A stretch of 64,000 nt of DNA, taken from the NCBI RefSeq assembly GCF_000559085.1, contig NZ_JALN02000002.1, forward strand, positions 1-64,000, written 5' to 3'. Under the pieces are notes generated by a model. The model saw only the letters and a list, made by a program, of their open reading frames with translations. It made no database searches and had not been told where the DNA came from. Shown piece by piece: positions 8,129-17,195 of the stretch. This DNA is from Mycolicibacterium aromaticivorans JS19b1 = JCM 16368 (GTDB taxonomy: Bacteria; Actinomycetota; Actinomycetes; Mycobacteriales; Mycobacteriaceae). The translations under genes and the position numbers were made by a program. Within the stretch, counting starts at the first letter, position 1. Every line of letters begins with the position of its first letter.

Positions 8129-9382
8129 GTGTCCGCGAATATGGAGAGTCTGTTCGACGGTCTGACAGTCCTCGAGCTGGGGCACGTGATCGCGGCGCCT
8201 TTCGCTGCCTCGCTGATCGGCGACTTCGGAGCACAGGTCATCAAGATCGAAGACCCCGGCTCAGGCGACATGTTGCGTAGGTCCGGTCCGAGGAAAGACG
8301 GAGTGCCCCTCTGGTGGAAGTCCGCGGCCCGGAACAAGTCAAGCGTCGCTATCGATCTGCGTCTCCCCGAGGGGCAAGCGCTCGTGCGCAAAATGGTCGA
8401 ACGCGCAGACGTGGTGATCGAAAACTTCCGCCCGGGAACGCTTGAGCGCTGGGGACTGGGATGGGAGGAACTGCACGCATCGAACCCGCGGCTGATCATG
8501 TTGCGGATTTCTGGGTACGGCCAGATCGGCCCGGAGAGCGCAAAGCCGGGATACGGACGGGTCGGCGAGGCCATGAGCGGAGCGGTACACATCACCGGGC
8601 ATCCTGACCGGCCACCGACGCATTTCGGTTTCTCCCTGGGCGATGTCACGACAGGAATCATGGGTGCGTTCGCTGTTGCCGGAGCACTGTTCAAACGTGA
8701 AGCGATCGGGGATCGCTTCGATGGGGAATGTATCGACCTGGCTCTCTACGAGTCACTGTTTCGTGGTATCGACTGGCAGGTCATCCTTTATGACCAGTTG
8801 AACTTTGTTGCCGAGCGTCAGGGCAATCAGTTTCAGGTCAGCCCGTCACCGGTGTCAGATACTTATCTCAGTGGCGATGGGGTGTGGTACACCGTGGCGA
8901 CCGGCACCGTTCGGTCAGTGCAGAGCCTGCTCGAACTGCTGGGCGGCACGACTCTGCGTAACGATCCGAAGTACGCGACTCAGGAACTGCAGATGTTGCA
9001 CCGCGAGGAGCTCGGCGAGATGGTTCGCCAGTGGTTCGCCGAAAACAACTCCGATATCGTCGAAAAGGCCTGCGCGAGCTCCGGTGTCGTGGCTGCGCGG
9101 ATCTTCACGCCGGCAGAGATGTTCTCCAGTCCCACGTTCGCGGCTCGCGAGAGCCTGGTCGAGGTCGCTGACCAGGAATTGGGTCCGGTCCGCGTCACCG
9201 GGGTGGTGCCGAGGTTGACGAACTTTCCCGGATCCGTGCGCAGCACTGGGCCCGGTCTCGGGATCCACGGCAAAGGGGTGCTGACTGAGTGGCTCGGCTT
9301 GGCCGACTCGGAGTACGAGGCGCTGGTGTCGAGTGGTGTCGTCGGGGCGGTCGACGTTGACGGAGAGGTTCCCGGGCATTGA
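8129..9382 (+). CDS. CaiB/BaiF-family (class III) CoA-transferase
   Basis: A 417-residue class III CoA-transferase. The N-terminal motif LTVLELGHVIAAPFAASLIGDFGAQVIKIE-type stretch (residues about 10-40) is characteristic, as is NKSSVAIDLRLPEG. The catalytic aspartate is probably D172 in FSLGDVTTGIMG. It starts at GTG 8129 after a good AAAGGAG. Such enzymes move CoA between organic acids through an aspartyl-CoA anhydride. Followed directly by thiolase-like, DUF35 and MaoC genes, it is the likely activation step that makes an aryl or alkyl acid its CoA thioester. Confidence 0.92.
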   Translation: MSANMESLFDGLTVLELGHVIAAPFAASLIGDFGAQVIKIEDPGSGDMLRRSGPRKDGVPLWWKSAARNKSSVAIDLRLPEGQALVRKMVERADVVIENFRPGTLERWGLGWEELHASNPRLIMLRISGYGQIGPESAKPGYGRVGEAMSGAVHITGHPDRPPTHFGFSLGDVTTGIMGAFAVAGALFKREAIGDRFDGECIDLALYESLFRGIDWQVILYDQLNFVAERQGNQFQVSPSPVSDTYLSGDGVWYTVATGTVRSVQSLLELLGGTTLRNDPKYATQELQMLHREELGEMVRQWFAENNSDIVEKACASSGVVAARIFTPAEMFSSPTFAARESLVEVADQELGPVRVTGVVPRLTNFPGSVRSTGPGLGIHGKGVLTEWLGLADSEYEALVSSGVVGAVDVDGEVPGH

Positions 9383-10545
9383 GTTCGCTGCGCGACAAGG
9401 CTTGCATCGTCGGCGTTGGTCATACGGCCTACCGTCGTGATGGCACTGAGTCGGCAACGGACCTTGGCCTGCAACTCGAAGCGGCCCATGCCGCGATCGT
9501 GGATGCCGGGTTGTCGGCTGGCGAGATCGATGGGCTCATCTGCCCGATCAACGGTGGCACGGCCGAAGATTTTATCGCGAATCTTGGCCTGACGAATGTT
9601 CGTTACGCGGTGACTTCCCATACCGGAGGCGCGGCAAGTGTGGCGGGTCTGGCAACTGCGGCGATGGCGGTTTGGTCGGGCGTCGCGCGGCATGTCCTCA
9701 TTCCCGCGGGCTGGTGTGGGTACTCAGGTCCGCGTGCCCGCGGGATGGCATCGAGCGCGGACATGGCGATAGGCAAGGTTGTCCGGGATTATTACGCGCC
9801 ACAGGGCGCGGTGTCGGCCGTGCACCAGTATGCGCTCGTGGCCGACCGCTACGTCCGCAAGTATGACGTGCCGCCTGAAGCGATGGGGGCGGTGGCAGTC
9901 GCGTTTCGTGCTAACGCGCAGCTCAACTCGAATGCGGTGATGTGCGGCCGTGAGCTGACGATGCAGGAGTATCTCGACGCTCCACCGATCAGTACGCCGT
10001 TTCGTTTGTTCGATTGCAGTCTGGAGACCGACGGCGCAGCGGCGGTGGTGGTATCAGCGGCCGATCGTGCGGCTGACAGCCCGCACCGGCCGGTGTTTGT
10101 GATGAGTGTGGCCGAAGGTCGCCCATTTCCCGTCGATGAGTTCGCCAACAGGGCCGACCCATTGGAGATTGGGCTTGCCGAGGCGGCGCCGCGCGCATTT
10201 GCCGACGCTGGTGTCACCCCGTCTGACATCGATCTGCTCGAGGTTTACGACAGTTTCACTGTCAACGTGTTGCGGCAGATCGAATCGGCCGGGTTCTGTA
10301 AGCCAGGCGAAGCAGCGGATTTCGTTCTCGACGGATGTATCGCCGCGGACGGTTCGTTGCCCACGAATCTCAACGGCGGTTTGTTATCCGAAGCCCACGT
10401 GCAAGGCATGAACAATCTGGTCGAGGCGGTGCGGCAGCTGCGCGGTGGTTTACCGCAGCGGCAGGTCCACAATGCGGAGTTGGCGGTAGTGACCGGTATG
10501 GGCGGCGGATGGGGTTCAGGTGCTCTCGCGATATTGCGTCGGTGA
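9379..10545 (+). CDS. Thiolase-like protein (SCPx/Ltp type) lacking the nucleophilic Cys
   Basis: A 388-residue thiolase-fold protein of the non-specific lipid-transfer/SCPx group. It starts at TTG 9379, overlapping the CoA-transferase stop by 4 bases. Where true thiolases have the nucleophilic Cys, this one reads VTSHTGGAASVAGLATAAM, with no Cys. The C-terminal region reads GGLLSEAHVQGMNNLVEAVRQL. Family members of this kind act as retro-aldolases with a DUF35 partner (Ltp2-ChsH2 in steroid side-chain removal; IpfD-IpfE are the comparable pair in ibuprofen degradation). The next gene is a DUF35 protein, so a carbon-carbon lyase acting on an acyl-CoA is the best guess. Confidence 0.88.
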   Translation: MSSLRDKACIVGVGHTAYRRDGTESATDLGLQLEAAHAAIVDAGLSAGEIDGLICPINGGTAEDFIANLGLTNVRYAVTSHTGGAASVAGLATAAMAVWSGVARHVLIPAGWCGYSGPRARGMASSADMAIGKVVRDYYAPQGAVSAVHQYALVADRYVRKYDVPPEAMGAVAVAFRANAQLNSNAVMCGRELTMQEYLDAPPISTPFRLFDCSLETDGAAAVVVSAADRAADSPHRPVFVMSVAEGRPFPVDEFANRADPLEIGLAEAAPRAFADAGVTPSDIDLLEVYDSFTVNVLRQIESAGFCKPGEAADFVLDGCIAADGSLPTNLNGGLLSEAHVQGMNNLVEAVRQLRGGLPQRQVHNAELAVVTGMGGGWGSGALAILRR

Positions 10546-10581
10546 CAGCGTTGTGACTGGCCGGTTCACAAGGGGACCGAT

Positions 10582-11040
10582 GTGACACGAACGGGACCGG
10601 ATGTCGCAGCACCGCCGTTGCCATCCCTGGAGGGTCTCACGGCCCAGTTCTATGAGCATTGCCGACGTGAAGAGCTGTCGTTTCAGCGTTGTTCAGGGTG
10701 CGATCGCTGGCGTCACGTTCCTCGCCTGGCGTGCGCGCGCTGCGGCAGTGACGCTTGGTCTTGGCAGAGGTCGTCGGGCAGGGGAGTGGTATTCAGCCAC
10801 ACGGTTATTCACCGCGCGCTGCATCCCGGGTTCGACGAGGCCGTCCCGTTCGTGTGCGCCGTCGTCGAAATGGATGAGGGTGTGCGGATGGTGGCACGGA
10901 TGGTGGGCGTAGTTGCCGACGGGACAGCGATGTTGGCGGATGCGGCCGTCGAGGTTGTCTATGTGCACGTCGCCGATGATGTTGTGCTGCCGGCATTTCG
11001 GCTGCCCGCTGCGGAAGTGCGGGGCGATGGCCGCCGCTGA
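10582..11040 (+). CDS. DUF35 / OB-fold acyl-CoA-associated zinc-ribbon protein
   Basis: 152 residues. An N-terminal rubredoxin-like zinc ribbon with C37-x2-C40 and C52-x2-C55 is followed by an OB-fold domain (about residues 60-145). These proteins pair with thiolase-like partners and are needed for their activity or stability. It lies 36 bases behind the thiolase-like gene and overlaps the start of the MaoC gene, the gene order of known aldolase/hydratase modules. Confidence 0.9.
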   Translation: MTRTGPDVAAPPLPSLEGLTAQFYEHCRREELSFQRCSGCDRWRHVPRLACARCGSDAWSWQRSSGRGVVFSHTVIHRALHPGFDEAVPFVCAVVEMDEGVRMVARMVGVVADGTAMLADAAVEVVYVHVADDVVLPAFRLPAAEVRGDGRR

Positions 11041-12073
11041 CGAGTTGCGCGATCGTGTCGGTGAGAAGATCCACTTTCGAGGAGCCGACTCGGTGACGCA
11101 GAACGACATCCGCCGCAAACTGGAGGTTTTCACCTTTTCCTGTCCGCTGCATGACGACGAGGCGGCAGCGAAGGCGCACGGGTACCTCGGCGTTGTGGCC
11201 CCGGTGACGATGACCCCGCTGTGGGGGCTGCCGCCGTATTGGGCACCCGGACAGCCCAGTCCCTATCTGGTCGACGGGCAGGAGATGACGGGCAACATCA
11301 CCGACACGCTGGCTCTGCCGTTCAGCCGATCGGTCAACGTCAGCAGCGAGTGGCAGTACCACGCACCGCTGTACTTGGGGGACAGGTTGCAGGGGACTAC
11401 GACGATCATCTCGGTAGAGCAGAAGCGCACCCGGGTGGGTACCGGAGTCTTCCTGCAATACGAGTCGGAGTACGTGAAGGTTTCGGGAGAACTGGTCGCG
11501 CGCAACCGAAATACCGTCTTCAACTACGACCCAGACGACGCCTCCAGGCCTGAGCCCGGCACTTCGGCCCGCGCCCAGCAGGGCGACCGAGGTCGGAGCC
11601 CACGCCCCGTCGACGATGCCGATACCGGTGTCGATTGGAACACGCCACTCGAGTTCGACGACGTTACGGTCGGTGCGCAAGTGCGCGGGCCGGCCTTGGC
11701 CCTGACTTACCAGCGCATGGTGATGAACATTGCCGCGGATCGCATGTTTTCCGGGATACACCACAGCGCCGCGGCCGCGCATGCCGCGGGGCTTGCCGAC
11801 ATCATCTTCAATACTCGTGGCCTGGAAGCCCTTTTCGAGACCGGGCTTCGTCGATGGATGGGCCTTCGCGGCAGGTTGGTGCAGCTGGGTCCGTTTAAGA
11901 TGAGTGCCTCGGTTCACCCGGGCGACGTGGTGCAGGCGCGATGGACGGTGACTGGCAAGCATGCGCAGGCTGGCGCAGACGTCGTAGATCTCGAATTCGG
12001 TGTCTTCGCCGGGGATCGGCAAGCGGCGCAAGGGGTTGCCGCCATTCATCTCAACGGCAAAAAGCAATGCTGA
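11027..12073 (+). CDS. Double-hotdog MaoC-like acyl-CoA hydratase
   Basis: 349 residues from ATG 11027, overlapping the DUF35 gene by 14 bases. The N-terminal half (about 1-170) resembles the FAS1-like/MaoC N-terminal hotdog domain. The C-terminal half carries the MaoC domain with a LEFDDVTVG motif followed by a GIHHS-type region. Two hotdog domains in one chain are typical of enoyl-CoA hydratases for bulky substrates. With the thiolase-like and DUF35 genes it suggests hydration then retro-aldol cleavage of an unsaturated acyl-CoA side chain. Which substrate is involved is not visible. Confidence 0.85.
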   Translation: MAAADELRDRVGEKIHFRGADSVTQNDIRRKLEVFTFSCPLHDDEAAAKAHGYLGVVAPVTMTPLWGLPPYWAPGQPSPYLVDGQEMTGNITDTLALPFSRSVNVSSEWQYHAPLYLGDRLQGTTTIISVEQKRTRVGTGVFLQYESEYVKVSGELVARNRNTVFNYDPDDASRPEPGTSARAQQGDRGRSPRPVDDADTGVDWNTPLEFDDVTVGAQVRGPALALTYQRMVMNIAADRMFSGIHHSAAAAHAAGLADIIFNTRGLEALFETGLRRWMGLRGRLVQLGPFKMSASVHPGDVVQARWTVTGKHAQAGADVVDLEFGVFAGDRQAAQGVAAIHLNGKKQC

Positions 12074-12103
12074 TCAGAGTTCTGTAGGAGAAGGAGGGTT
12101 CCG

Positions 12104-12301
12104 ATGAGTGTTATCAAGGCGGACGTGGAGGTCTGCCAGGGCTACGCGAACTGTGTCGTTGCAGCGGCCGACGTCTTTGACATCGGTGATACGGGAACTG
12201 TTGTCATTCTTGATGACACGGTAGCCGAGAGCGATGAGGCGCGGATTGTCACTGCGATTCGCAGTTGCCCCGTCTCGGCTCTACGCCTCGAAACGGCCTG
12301 A
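12104..12301 (+). CDS. [3Fe-4S]-type ferredoxin 1
   Basis: A 65-residue ferredoxin with three cluster cysteines, C11, C17 and C55 (CQGYANC and RSCPVSAL). The fourth Cys of a [4Fe-4S] site is missing, as in the [3Fe-4S] ferredoxins that feed actinobacterial P450s and Rieske oxygenases. A GAAGGAGG ribosome binding site precedes ATG 12104. It presumably passes electrons to one or more of the oxygenases here. No partner reductase is seen in the window. Confidence 0.92.
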   Translation: MSVIKADVEVCQGYANCVVAAADVFDIGDTGTVVILDDTVAESDEARIVTAIRSCPVSALRLETA

Positions 12302-12548
12302 GTGAGACGGCCGTGAACGGCGCAAGTATCAGGGGGTCGGATGCATGGTGGAGACGAGTCGGATCGTCGAATGTCCTTGAGTCTCAACCGACATGAGTTC
12401 TCGTGTATTGCATCCTCAATCAGGATCTGGCTCCACTTCCACTTCGACGCGTGAGATCGGTGCCCGGCAGACGCGGTGACGGTTTGTGGTGATTTGAGTT
12501 ACGGCTGTCTCGGGGTGATTCGGGCATTACAGCAAGGGAAAGGTACCG

Positions 12549-13964
12549 ATGACGTTAAAAATGAGTACTTCAGGCGGTTCGGACACGACCGCTCGTAGTC
12601 TCGTCGATGTCGATCGCGGGGAGATCAGTCGCGAAATCTTCACCGATGCTTCGATTTTCAACCGTGAGTTGGAGTATTTGTTTCCGCGGAGCTGGTTGTT
12701 TGTGGGTCATGCCACGCAGGTGTCTGCGCCGGGTCAGTTCTTCTCGTCGAGGATGGGCTCGGATCCGGTGTTGTTGACCCGTGACGCTCAGGGTGGTGTG
12801 AATGTCTTGCTCAATTCGTGCCGACATCGGGGTATGGCGGTGTGTCGCTACGACGAGGGTCGCGCGCTGCAGTTCACCTGTCCCTATCATGGCTGGTCGT
12901 ACTCGATGGACGGTTCGCTGGTGTCCACTCCAGGGGATTTGCACGGTGTGCCGCAGCAGGGCATGGCCTACGGCAACGGCCTTGACAAAGCGGCCTGGGG
13001 ACTTGTCAGGGCTGCCAAGGTGCACAACTTCAAGGGCTTGATCTTCGCGTGCTGGGATCCCGCCGCCCCGGATTTCGACGAGTATGTCGGTGACTTTCAC
13101 TATTGGCTGGACAACCTGGCTGATGCTTTCGATGGCACGGAAGGTGGTACCGAGGTGTTCCGTGGGGTGCAGAAGTGGCGCATCAAATCAAATTGGAAGT
13201 TCGTTTCAGAAAACTTTCTGGGCGATACCTATCACGGGGCGACGACTCACGCCTCAGTTGAACAGGTGGGTATCGGCCCGGGCGGCAGAAACTCCCGGCG
13301 TCACGGTGAACGACAGGATCAGGGTGGTTTTTCGAAGGGCCGTGTGAAGACGTCGTTTCGGACGGGCCATGGCGCGTCGGACAATCTGGCGTATGAGATT
13401 CCCTATCCTGAGTTCGCCGAAGAACCGGCCTTGAGTGAGTACTTCTCCCAGGCCTGGGCACTCCGTAAAGAGCGGTTAGAGGCGCAGGGCAGACTGCTCG
13501 GCGGACGTGGCCCAGCGACGATGTTCCCCAATATGTCGTTCTCCGCCGGTTTTCCGCGGACGATCCTGGTGTCACACCCGATCAGCCCCACCGAAACCGA
13601 AGTGTGGCGGTGGTACCTCATCGACAAGAACGCACCCGATGATGTACGTGACTGGCTGCGCCGCTATTACATGCGCTACTCGGGTCCTGGAGGGATGACG
13701 GAGCAAGACGATATGGAGAACTGGAATTACGCGACGCAGGCTAGCCAGGGCGTGATAGCCCGGCGGTATCCGTACAACTATCAGCAGGGTCTCGATATGG
13801 AAACTCCCAGTGCGCTCGACCAGGCGGTGCATTCTCACCAGCCCATCGCTGGCGAGGTGAATGCTCGCGCCTTTTACCGGCGATGGGCCGAGTTCGTGGA
13901 CAACCTCTCGTGGCCTCAACTCATCGAACTTGCCAAATCCGACGAGAGAGCCGCACGGTCGTGA
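12549..13964 (+). CDS. Rieske aromatic-ring-hydroxylating dioxygenase, alpha subunit 2
   Basis: 471 residues from ATG 12549 (AAGGGAAAGG upstream). The Rieske ligands are C91-x-H93 and C111-x2-H114 (NSCRHRG, CPYHGWSY). The iron ligands are H229 and H234 in GDTYHGATTHAS, with an acidic EQDD near residue 384. It is clearly divergent from the alpha 1/alpha 4 pair: the C-terminal half resembles the large naphthalene/biphenyl-type subunits and includes a longer insertion around residues 245-300. A 247-base gap separates it from ferredoxin 1, so it may have its own promoter. Confidence 0.92.
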   Translation: MTLKMSTSGGSDTTARSLVDVDRGEISREIFTDASIFNRELEYLFPRSWLFVGHATQVSAPGQFFSSRMGSDPVLLTRDAQGGVNVLLNSCRHRGMAVCRYDEGRALQFTCPYHGWSYSMDGSLVSTPGDLHGVPQQGMAYGNGLDKAAWGLVRAAKVHNFKGLIFACWDPAAPDFDEYVGDFHYWLDNLADAFDGTEGGTEVFRGVQKWRIKSNWKFVSENFLGDTYHGATTHASVEQVGIGPGGRNSRRHGERQDQGGFSKGRVKTSFRTGHGASDNLAYEIPYPEFAEEPALSEYFSQAWALRKERLEAQGRLLGGRGPATMFPNMSFSAGFPRTILVSHPISPTETEVWRWYLIDKNAPDDVRDWLRRYYMRYSGPGGMTEQDDMENWNYATQASQGVIARRYPYNYQQGLDMETPSALDQAVHSHQPIAGEVNARAFYRRWAEFVDNLSWPQLIELAKSDERAARS

Positions 13965-14518
13965 GTGCAACGGGCGGTGAAATTTCCACGAGGCAGGACG
14001 CGGTAGAAAAGTTGCTGCTTCAGGCCGATATTGCCGACTTTCTTTATCGGGAAGCCGACCTGCTCGACGAACGACGTTACTCCGAATGGCTCGGTCTGCT
14101 CACCGAGGACTACGAGTATTCCGTTCCACTGCGGACGAACGTGGCGTACGACGACCTCGCGCAGCTGGAACAGACTCAGCAAGGTAGCGACATCTGCTGG
14201 TTCGACGAGGGGAAGGAGACGGTCACTTCGCGGGTGGAGCAGTTGATGACGGGACTGCACTGGGCGGAAGAACCCGTCTCGCGAGTGTCACACCTAGTCA
14301 CCAACGTGCGTATCGAGGCGGTAGAAGACGCGGAAGTCGAGGTGAGCTGCCGCTTCCTGGTGTACCGGAATCGGGTCACCGATGAAACGGATTTTCTGGT
14401 CGGCCGCCGCAGGGACCGGTTGCGGCGCAGTGTGGCTGGCGATTGGCAACTGTGTCGTCGCCGGCTACTCCTGGACCAGGCGGTGCTGCTTGCCAAGAAC
14501 CTCTCGATCATCCTGTGA
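13961..14518 (+). CDS. Rieske dioxygenase beta subunit 2
   Basis: 185 residues. GTG 13961 overlaps the alpha 2 stop codon by 4 bases (GTGA), which is why this start is preferred over upstream codons inside alpha. Family features are IADFLYREADLLDERRYSEWLGLL near the N-terminus, shortened here to the READLLDERRYSEWL core, then WAEEPVSRVSHLVTNVRI, and a C-terminal AKNLSIIL. It is structural partner of alpha subunit 2. Confidence 0.92.
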   Translation: MSATGGEISTRQDAVEKLLLQADIADFLYREADLLDERRYSEWLGLLTEDYEYSVPLRTNVAYDDLAQLEQTQQGSDICWFDEGKETVTSRVEQLMTGLHWAEEPVSRVSHLVTNVRIEAVEDAEVEVSCRFLVYRNRVTDETDFLVGRRRDRLRRSVAGDWQLCRRRLLLDQAVLLAKNLSIIL

Positions 14519-14618
14519 AAATGCCTCCCAATCTTTGACCCTTGACCATCAGGGGTTAAGAATATAGCGTTCCCTAAATATCCTTTCGCGCCGGACGACC
14601 AAGAAGGGGGCCTCTGGA

Positions 14619-15062
14619 ATGTCTACGTTCCTCGAACCACAGCGATGTGCCGACGATGTGACCGCCCTGAAAGTGATGACAGAGGAAATGCGCCCGCTTC
14701 TGATCGGCGACGGCTACCAGATGTTCGAGGTGCGCGCACCTGAATCATCTGGACCGCCTCCGCACCAGCATCCCTGGGATGAAAGCTATGTCGTGCTGGA
14801 GGGCGTGCTGTGGGTGAGCCGCGGCGGCGAAGAAGCGACCCTGCAGGTGGGTGAGGCGATTCGAGTGCCGGCTGGCGTCGTGCACGCCTATCGCGTTCTC
14901 TCTGACGGCGCCCGGTGGATCACGACTTCGTCTTGTCCGGGCGGCGCGCTGGATTTCTTCTCCGATGTGGATGCCGCGTCCAACGGCCCCGGCGACGTGA
15001 GAGCCCTCATCGAGGCCGCGAAGCGAAACAGGGTCGAATTCGCCGATCCGGCATTGCAATAG
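14619..15062 (+). CDS. Small cupin-fold protein
   Basis: A single-domain cupin of 147 residues. Metal-binding motif 1 is present as HQHPWDESYVVLEG (H-x-H-x4-E) and motif 2 as VPAGVVHAYR with its His. AAGAAGGGGG precedes ATG 14619. Small cupins in aromatic clusters can be metal enzymes (isomerases, dioxygenases, decarboxylases) or accessory proteins; no specific function can be assigned. Confidence 0.85.
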   Translation: MSTFLEPQRCADDVTALKVMTEEMRPLLIGDGYQMFEVRAPESSGPPPHQHPWDESYVVLEGVLWVSRGGEEATLQVGEAIRVPAGVVHAYRVLSDGARWITTSSCPGGALDFFSDVDAASNGPGDVRALIEAAKRNRVEFADPALQ

Positions 15063-15156
15063 CCGTCATTTTGATTTCTCAGCACGCACACGGCGCCGTG
15101 GTATGCCAAAAGTGTTGACAGCCGGCGCAGAAGGTGGCGTTGGGCCGGCTGCTGTC

Positions 15157-16035
15157 ATGAGGCGGGTCGGCGTGATCGGCTTGGGCGCCATGGGTTCCGC
15201 GCTGGCAGAGTCGCTTCTCGCGACGGACCATTCGGTGGTTTGTTTCGACATTCGGCCCGACGTGTTACGCCCAGTTGTCGAGCTAGGCGCCGAGGCTGCT
15301 GCGGACGCGCGTGAGTTGGCCGGCGCATGTGATGTCGTTTTGACGTTCCTCCCGGGGCCGAGTCAGGTACTGGAGGTGGCGCTCGGGTCGGAGCGAGGTG
15401 TCCTGGCCGGCCTTGCCGACGGGGCCGCCCTGCTGGATATGTCGACCTGTAATCCCGAGGTTGCAGCGATCATCGGTCAGGCCTACGACGCGGCTGGGAG
15501 GCGTTTTGTCGATTGCCCCGTCAGCCGAAAGGCGCCGAACATGACCGTTCTGGTCGGAGGGCCAAGCGGGGTGCTCGGCCCTGATGCCGATGTCCTCGCC
15601 GCCGTCTCGCGCACCTTGGTGTACTGCGGCCATCGAGGTGCGGGATATGCCACCAAGCTTCTCAACCAGCACGTCAAGTACAGCTGGTATCTCGCTTCGG
15701 CGGAAGCCCTCTTAATCGCTGAGGCGATGGGATTGAATGCCGGCGAGGTAGCCGACGCGATCGCGGAGTGCAGCGGGGGGGACTCGGGTCTCACTACGGC
15801 GGCGGCGTACTTCCGCCACGACACCGAGTCAGTTAGGAACCGCGCCCCCGCTAGCACCATTACGAAAGACTCCGCGCTGGCGGAAAGTATGGCGACGAAC
15901 GCCGGTATCCGCAGCAGGACGCTTGAGCCCGTCGTGGACTTCTTCCAAAGTGTTGCGGCCTCGGAGTTTCGCGACCGTGCCTACCCCGAAAGCACAGAAC
16001 TTCTTCAGCGAATCCGGTCGATGCCTCCGAAGTGA
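15157..16035 (+). CDS. 3-hydroxyisobutyrate dehydrogenase-like NAD(P)-dependent oxidoreductase
   Basis: About 292 residues. The Rossmann motif VGVIGLGAMGSALAESLL is at the N-terminus if ATG 15157 is used; this matches family proteins, whereas the in-frame ATG 15103 adds 18 unusual residues. Neither has a strong ribosome binding site. The catalytic Lys is in GAGYATKLLNQ. The beta-hydroxyacid dehydrogenase family oxidises 3-hydroxyacids or reduces semialdehydes. Here it could handle a small acid released from a side chain or from ring cleavage. Confidence 0.82.
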   Translation: MRRVGVIGLGAMGSALAESLLATDHSVVCFDIRPDVLRPVVELGAEAAADARELAGACDVVLTFLPGPSQVLEVALGSERGVLAGLADGAALLDMSTCNPEVAAIIGQAYDAAGRRFVDCPVSRKAPNMTVLVGGPSGVLGPDADVLAAVSRTLVYCGHRGAGYATKLLNQHVKYSWYLASAEALLIAEAMGLNAGEVADAIAECSGGDSGLTTAAAYFRHDTESVRNRAPASTITKDSALAESMATNAGIRSRTLEPVVDFFQSVAASEFRDRAYPESTELLQRIRSMPPK

Positions 16036-16076
16036 ACCCCTACGTCTTGAGTGCGACCCCCGTCACGCTGTATAGC

Positions 16077-16090
16077 TAACTGAATTGTTA
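16077..16090 (+). promoter_or_regulatory. Small palindrome upstream of marR
   Basis: TAAC-TGAATT-GTTA is a 14-base interrupted palindrome between the HIBADH-like gene and the MarR gene. MarR proteins often autoregulate through palindromes at this position. Its short arms make this tentative. Confidence 0.25.
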
Positions 16091-16201
16091 ACGGGTCGAA
16101 TATCGGTGAGCAGAAAGAAAGACCACCAGCCATTTGCCGGTATGATCGGCACCCGGGTGGAGATGTCTGCCGAACCGCTGATCAACGTTGCAAGGGACTT
16201 C

Positions 16202-16720
16202 ATGAGTACCGAGAAGTTGACGATGGCCGAACAGGTCGCGGCCAAGACCCGCGAAGCCGGACCCGATCACGACCCCTCTTCGTTGGCGCTCCCGCTTGCG
16301 CTCTACCGTGCTGTGACCGCCTTCGGTCGGGTCGCCGTCGATGAGTTGACGCCGGTAGACCTCTCGATGAGCCAGTTCAACGTTCTGACCGTCCTGAAGC
16401 GCGCCGACGGGCCGATGACGATGGGCGCACTGGCCGATTCTATTTCTGTACGCCAAGCCAGCCTGACGAGCGTGGTGGACACGCTGACCAAGGCAGGTTT
16501 TGTCACACGCAAGGTGAATCCCCGCGATCGGCGCTCGGTTGTGGTCGCGATATCGAAGAAGGGCGATCAGTTCATGACCGAGTTTCTGCCCGGTCATTAC
16601 GACTTTCTGCAGAGACTCTTTGCCGGTATCAACCCGCGACACAGGCAGCAGCTGCTTGCACGACTGAACGAACTAATAGATTGTTTGGAGAACTACCCGA
16701 GTGGCCAGCGCACCTCCTGA
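16202..16720 (+). CDS. MarR-family transcriptional regulator
   Basis: 172 residues from ATG 16202, chosen because AAGGGA lies just upstream; ATG 16142 or GTG 16106 would lengthen it. The winged helix reads MTMGALADSISVRQASLTSVVDTL, described here by its core SVRQASLTSVVDTLTKAGFV, with the wing motif NPRDRRSVVVAISKKG. MarR regulators in such clusters usually sense an aromatic acid or its CoA thioester and repress the operon. The tandem palindromes at 22420-22452 are candidate targets. Confidence 0.88.
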   Translation: MSTEKLTMAEQVAAKTREAGPDHDPSSLALPLALYRAVTAFGRVAVDELTPVDLSMSQFNVLTVLKRADGPMTMGALADSISVRQASLTSVVDTLTKAGFVTRKVNPRDRRSVVVAISKKGDQFMTEFLPGHYDFLQRLFAGINPRHRQQLLARLNELIDCLENYPSGQRTS

Positions 16721-17195
16721 TCGGTCCCCGGGTATAGGACGGTCGACGCCGCTACGGTGCTGACGTCCACTCACCGGTCCTCGCTTGGCATCCACGGCTC
16801 CAACTGAGGGGTCTATCGGGTGCACTCAGGTAGTGAGTACTCCCGAGAAGAACGTTCGCTCGTCGGCTAGGTTGCGTCCGACCTTGGTGAAACGTGGCAG
16901 TCCGCGTGGCGTTCAGGGTTTGTCGCGAGGTGCGAATGACATTGCGGCACAGAAAGAATTATTGATACGACGCTGCACGACCGCAGCGAAGAACTGTGTC
17001 GATGTGATGGTCGACAGTTTGCGTCGCCAGCCGCACCGCTGCGCCCGCTTGACGTGGGCATCGTCTCCCCTTCGAGAGTCCATTTACACAGGAGCCTAAA
17101 TTTCTACCTTGCAGATATTCGTGAAGTATGATAAAAACTGGGTACTGCACTGGCCGAGGGGATGTCGAAGGTTGCATAAAGACGCTTCAATTTGT
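16721..17195. other. Intergenic region before the hydrolase operon
   Basis: About 475 bases. Short open frames are present on both strands without family motifs. The right end (about 17100-17190) is AT-richer and probably holds the promoter of the hydrolase-alpha 3 operon, but no -35/-10 pair with correct spacing stood out. Confidence 0.4.

Noticed and set aside
10805..12067. A 420-codon open frame on the minus strand opposite the DUF35 and MaoC genes
   Set aside because: Its translation has no motif, while the + strand encodes recognisable DUF35 and hotdog domains with good starts and overlaps. High GC content produces long antisense frames.
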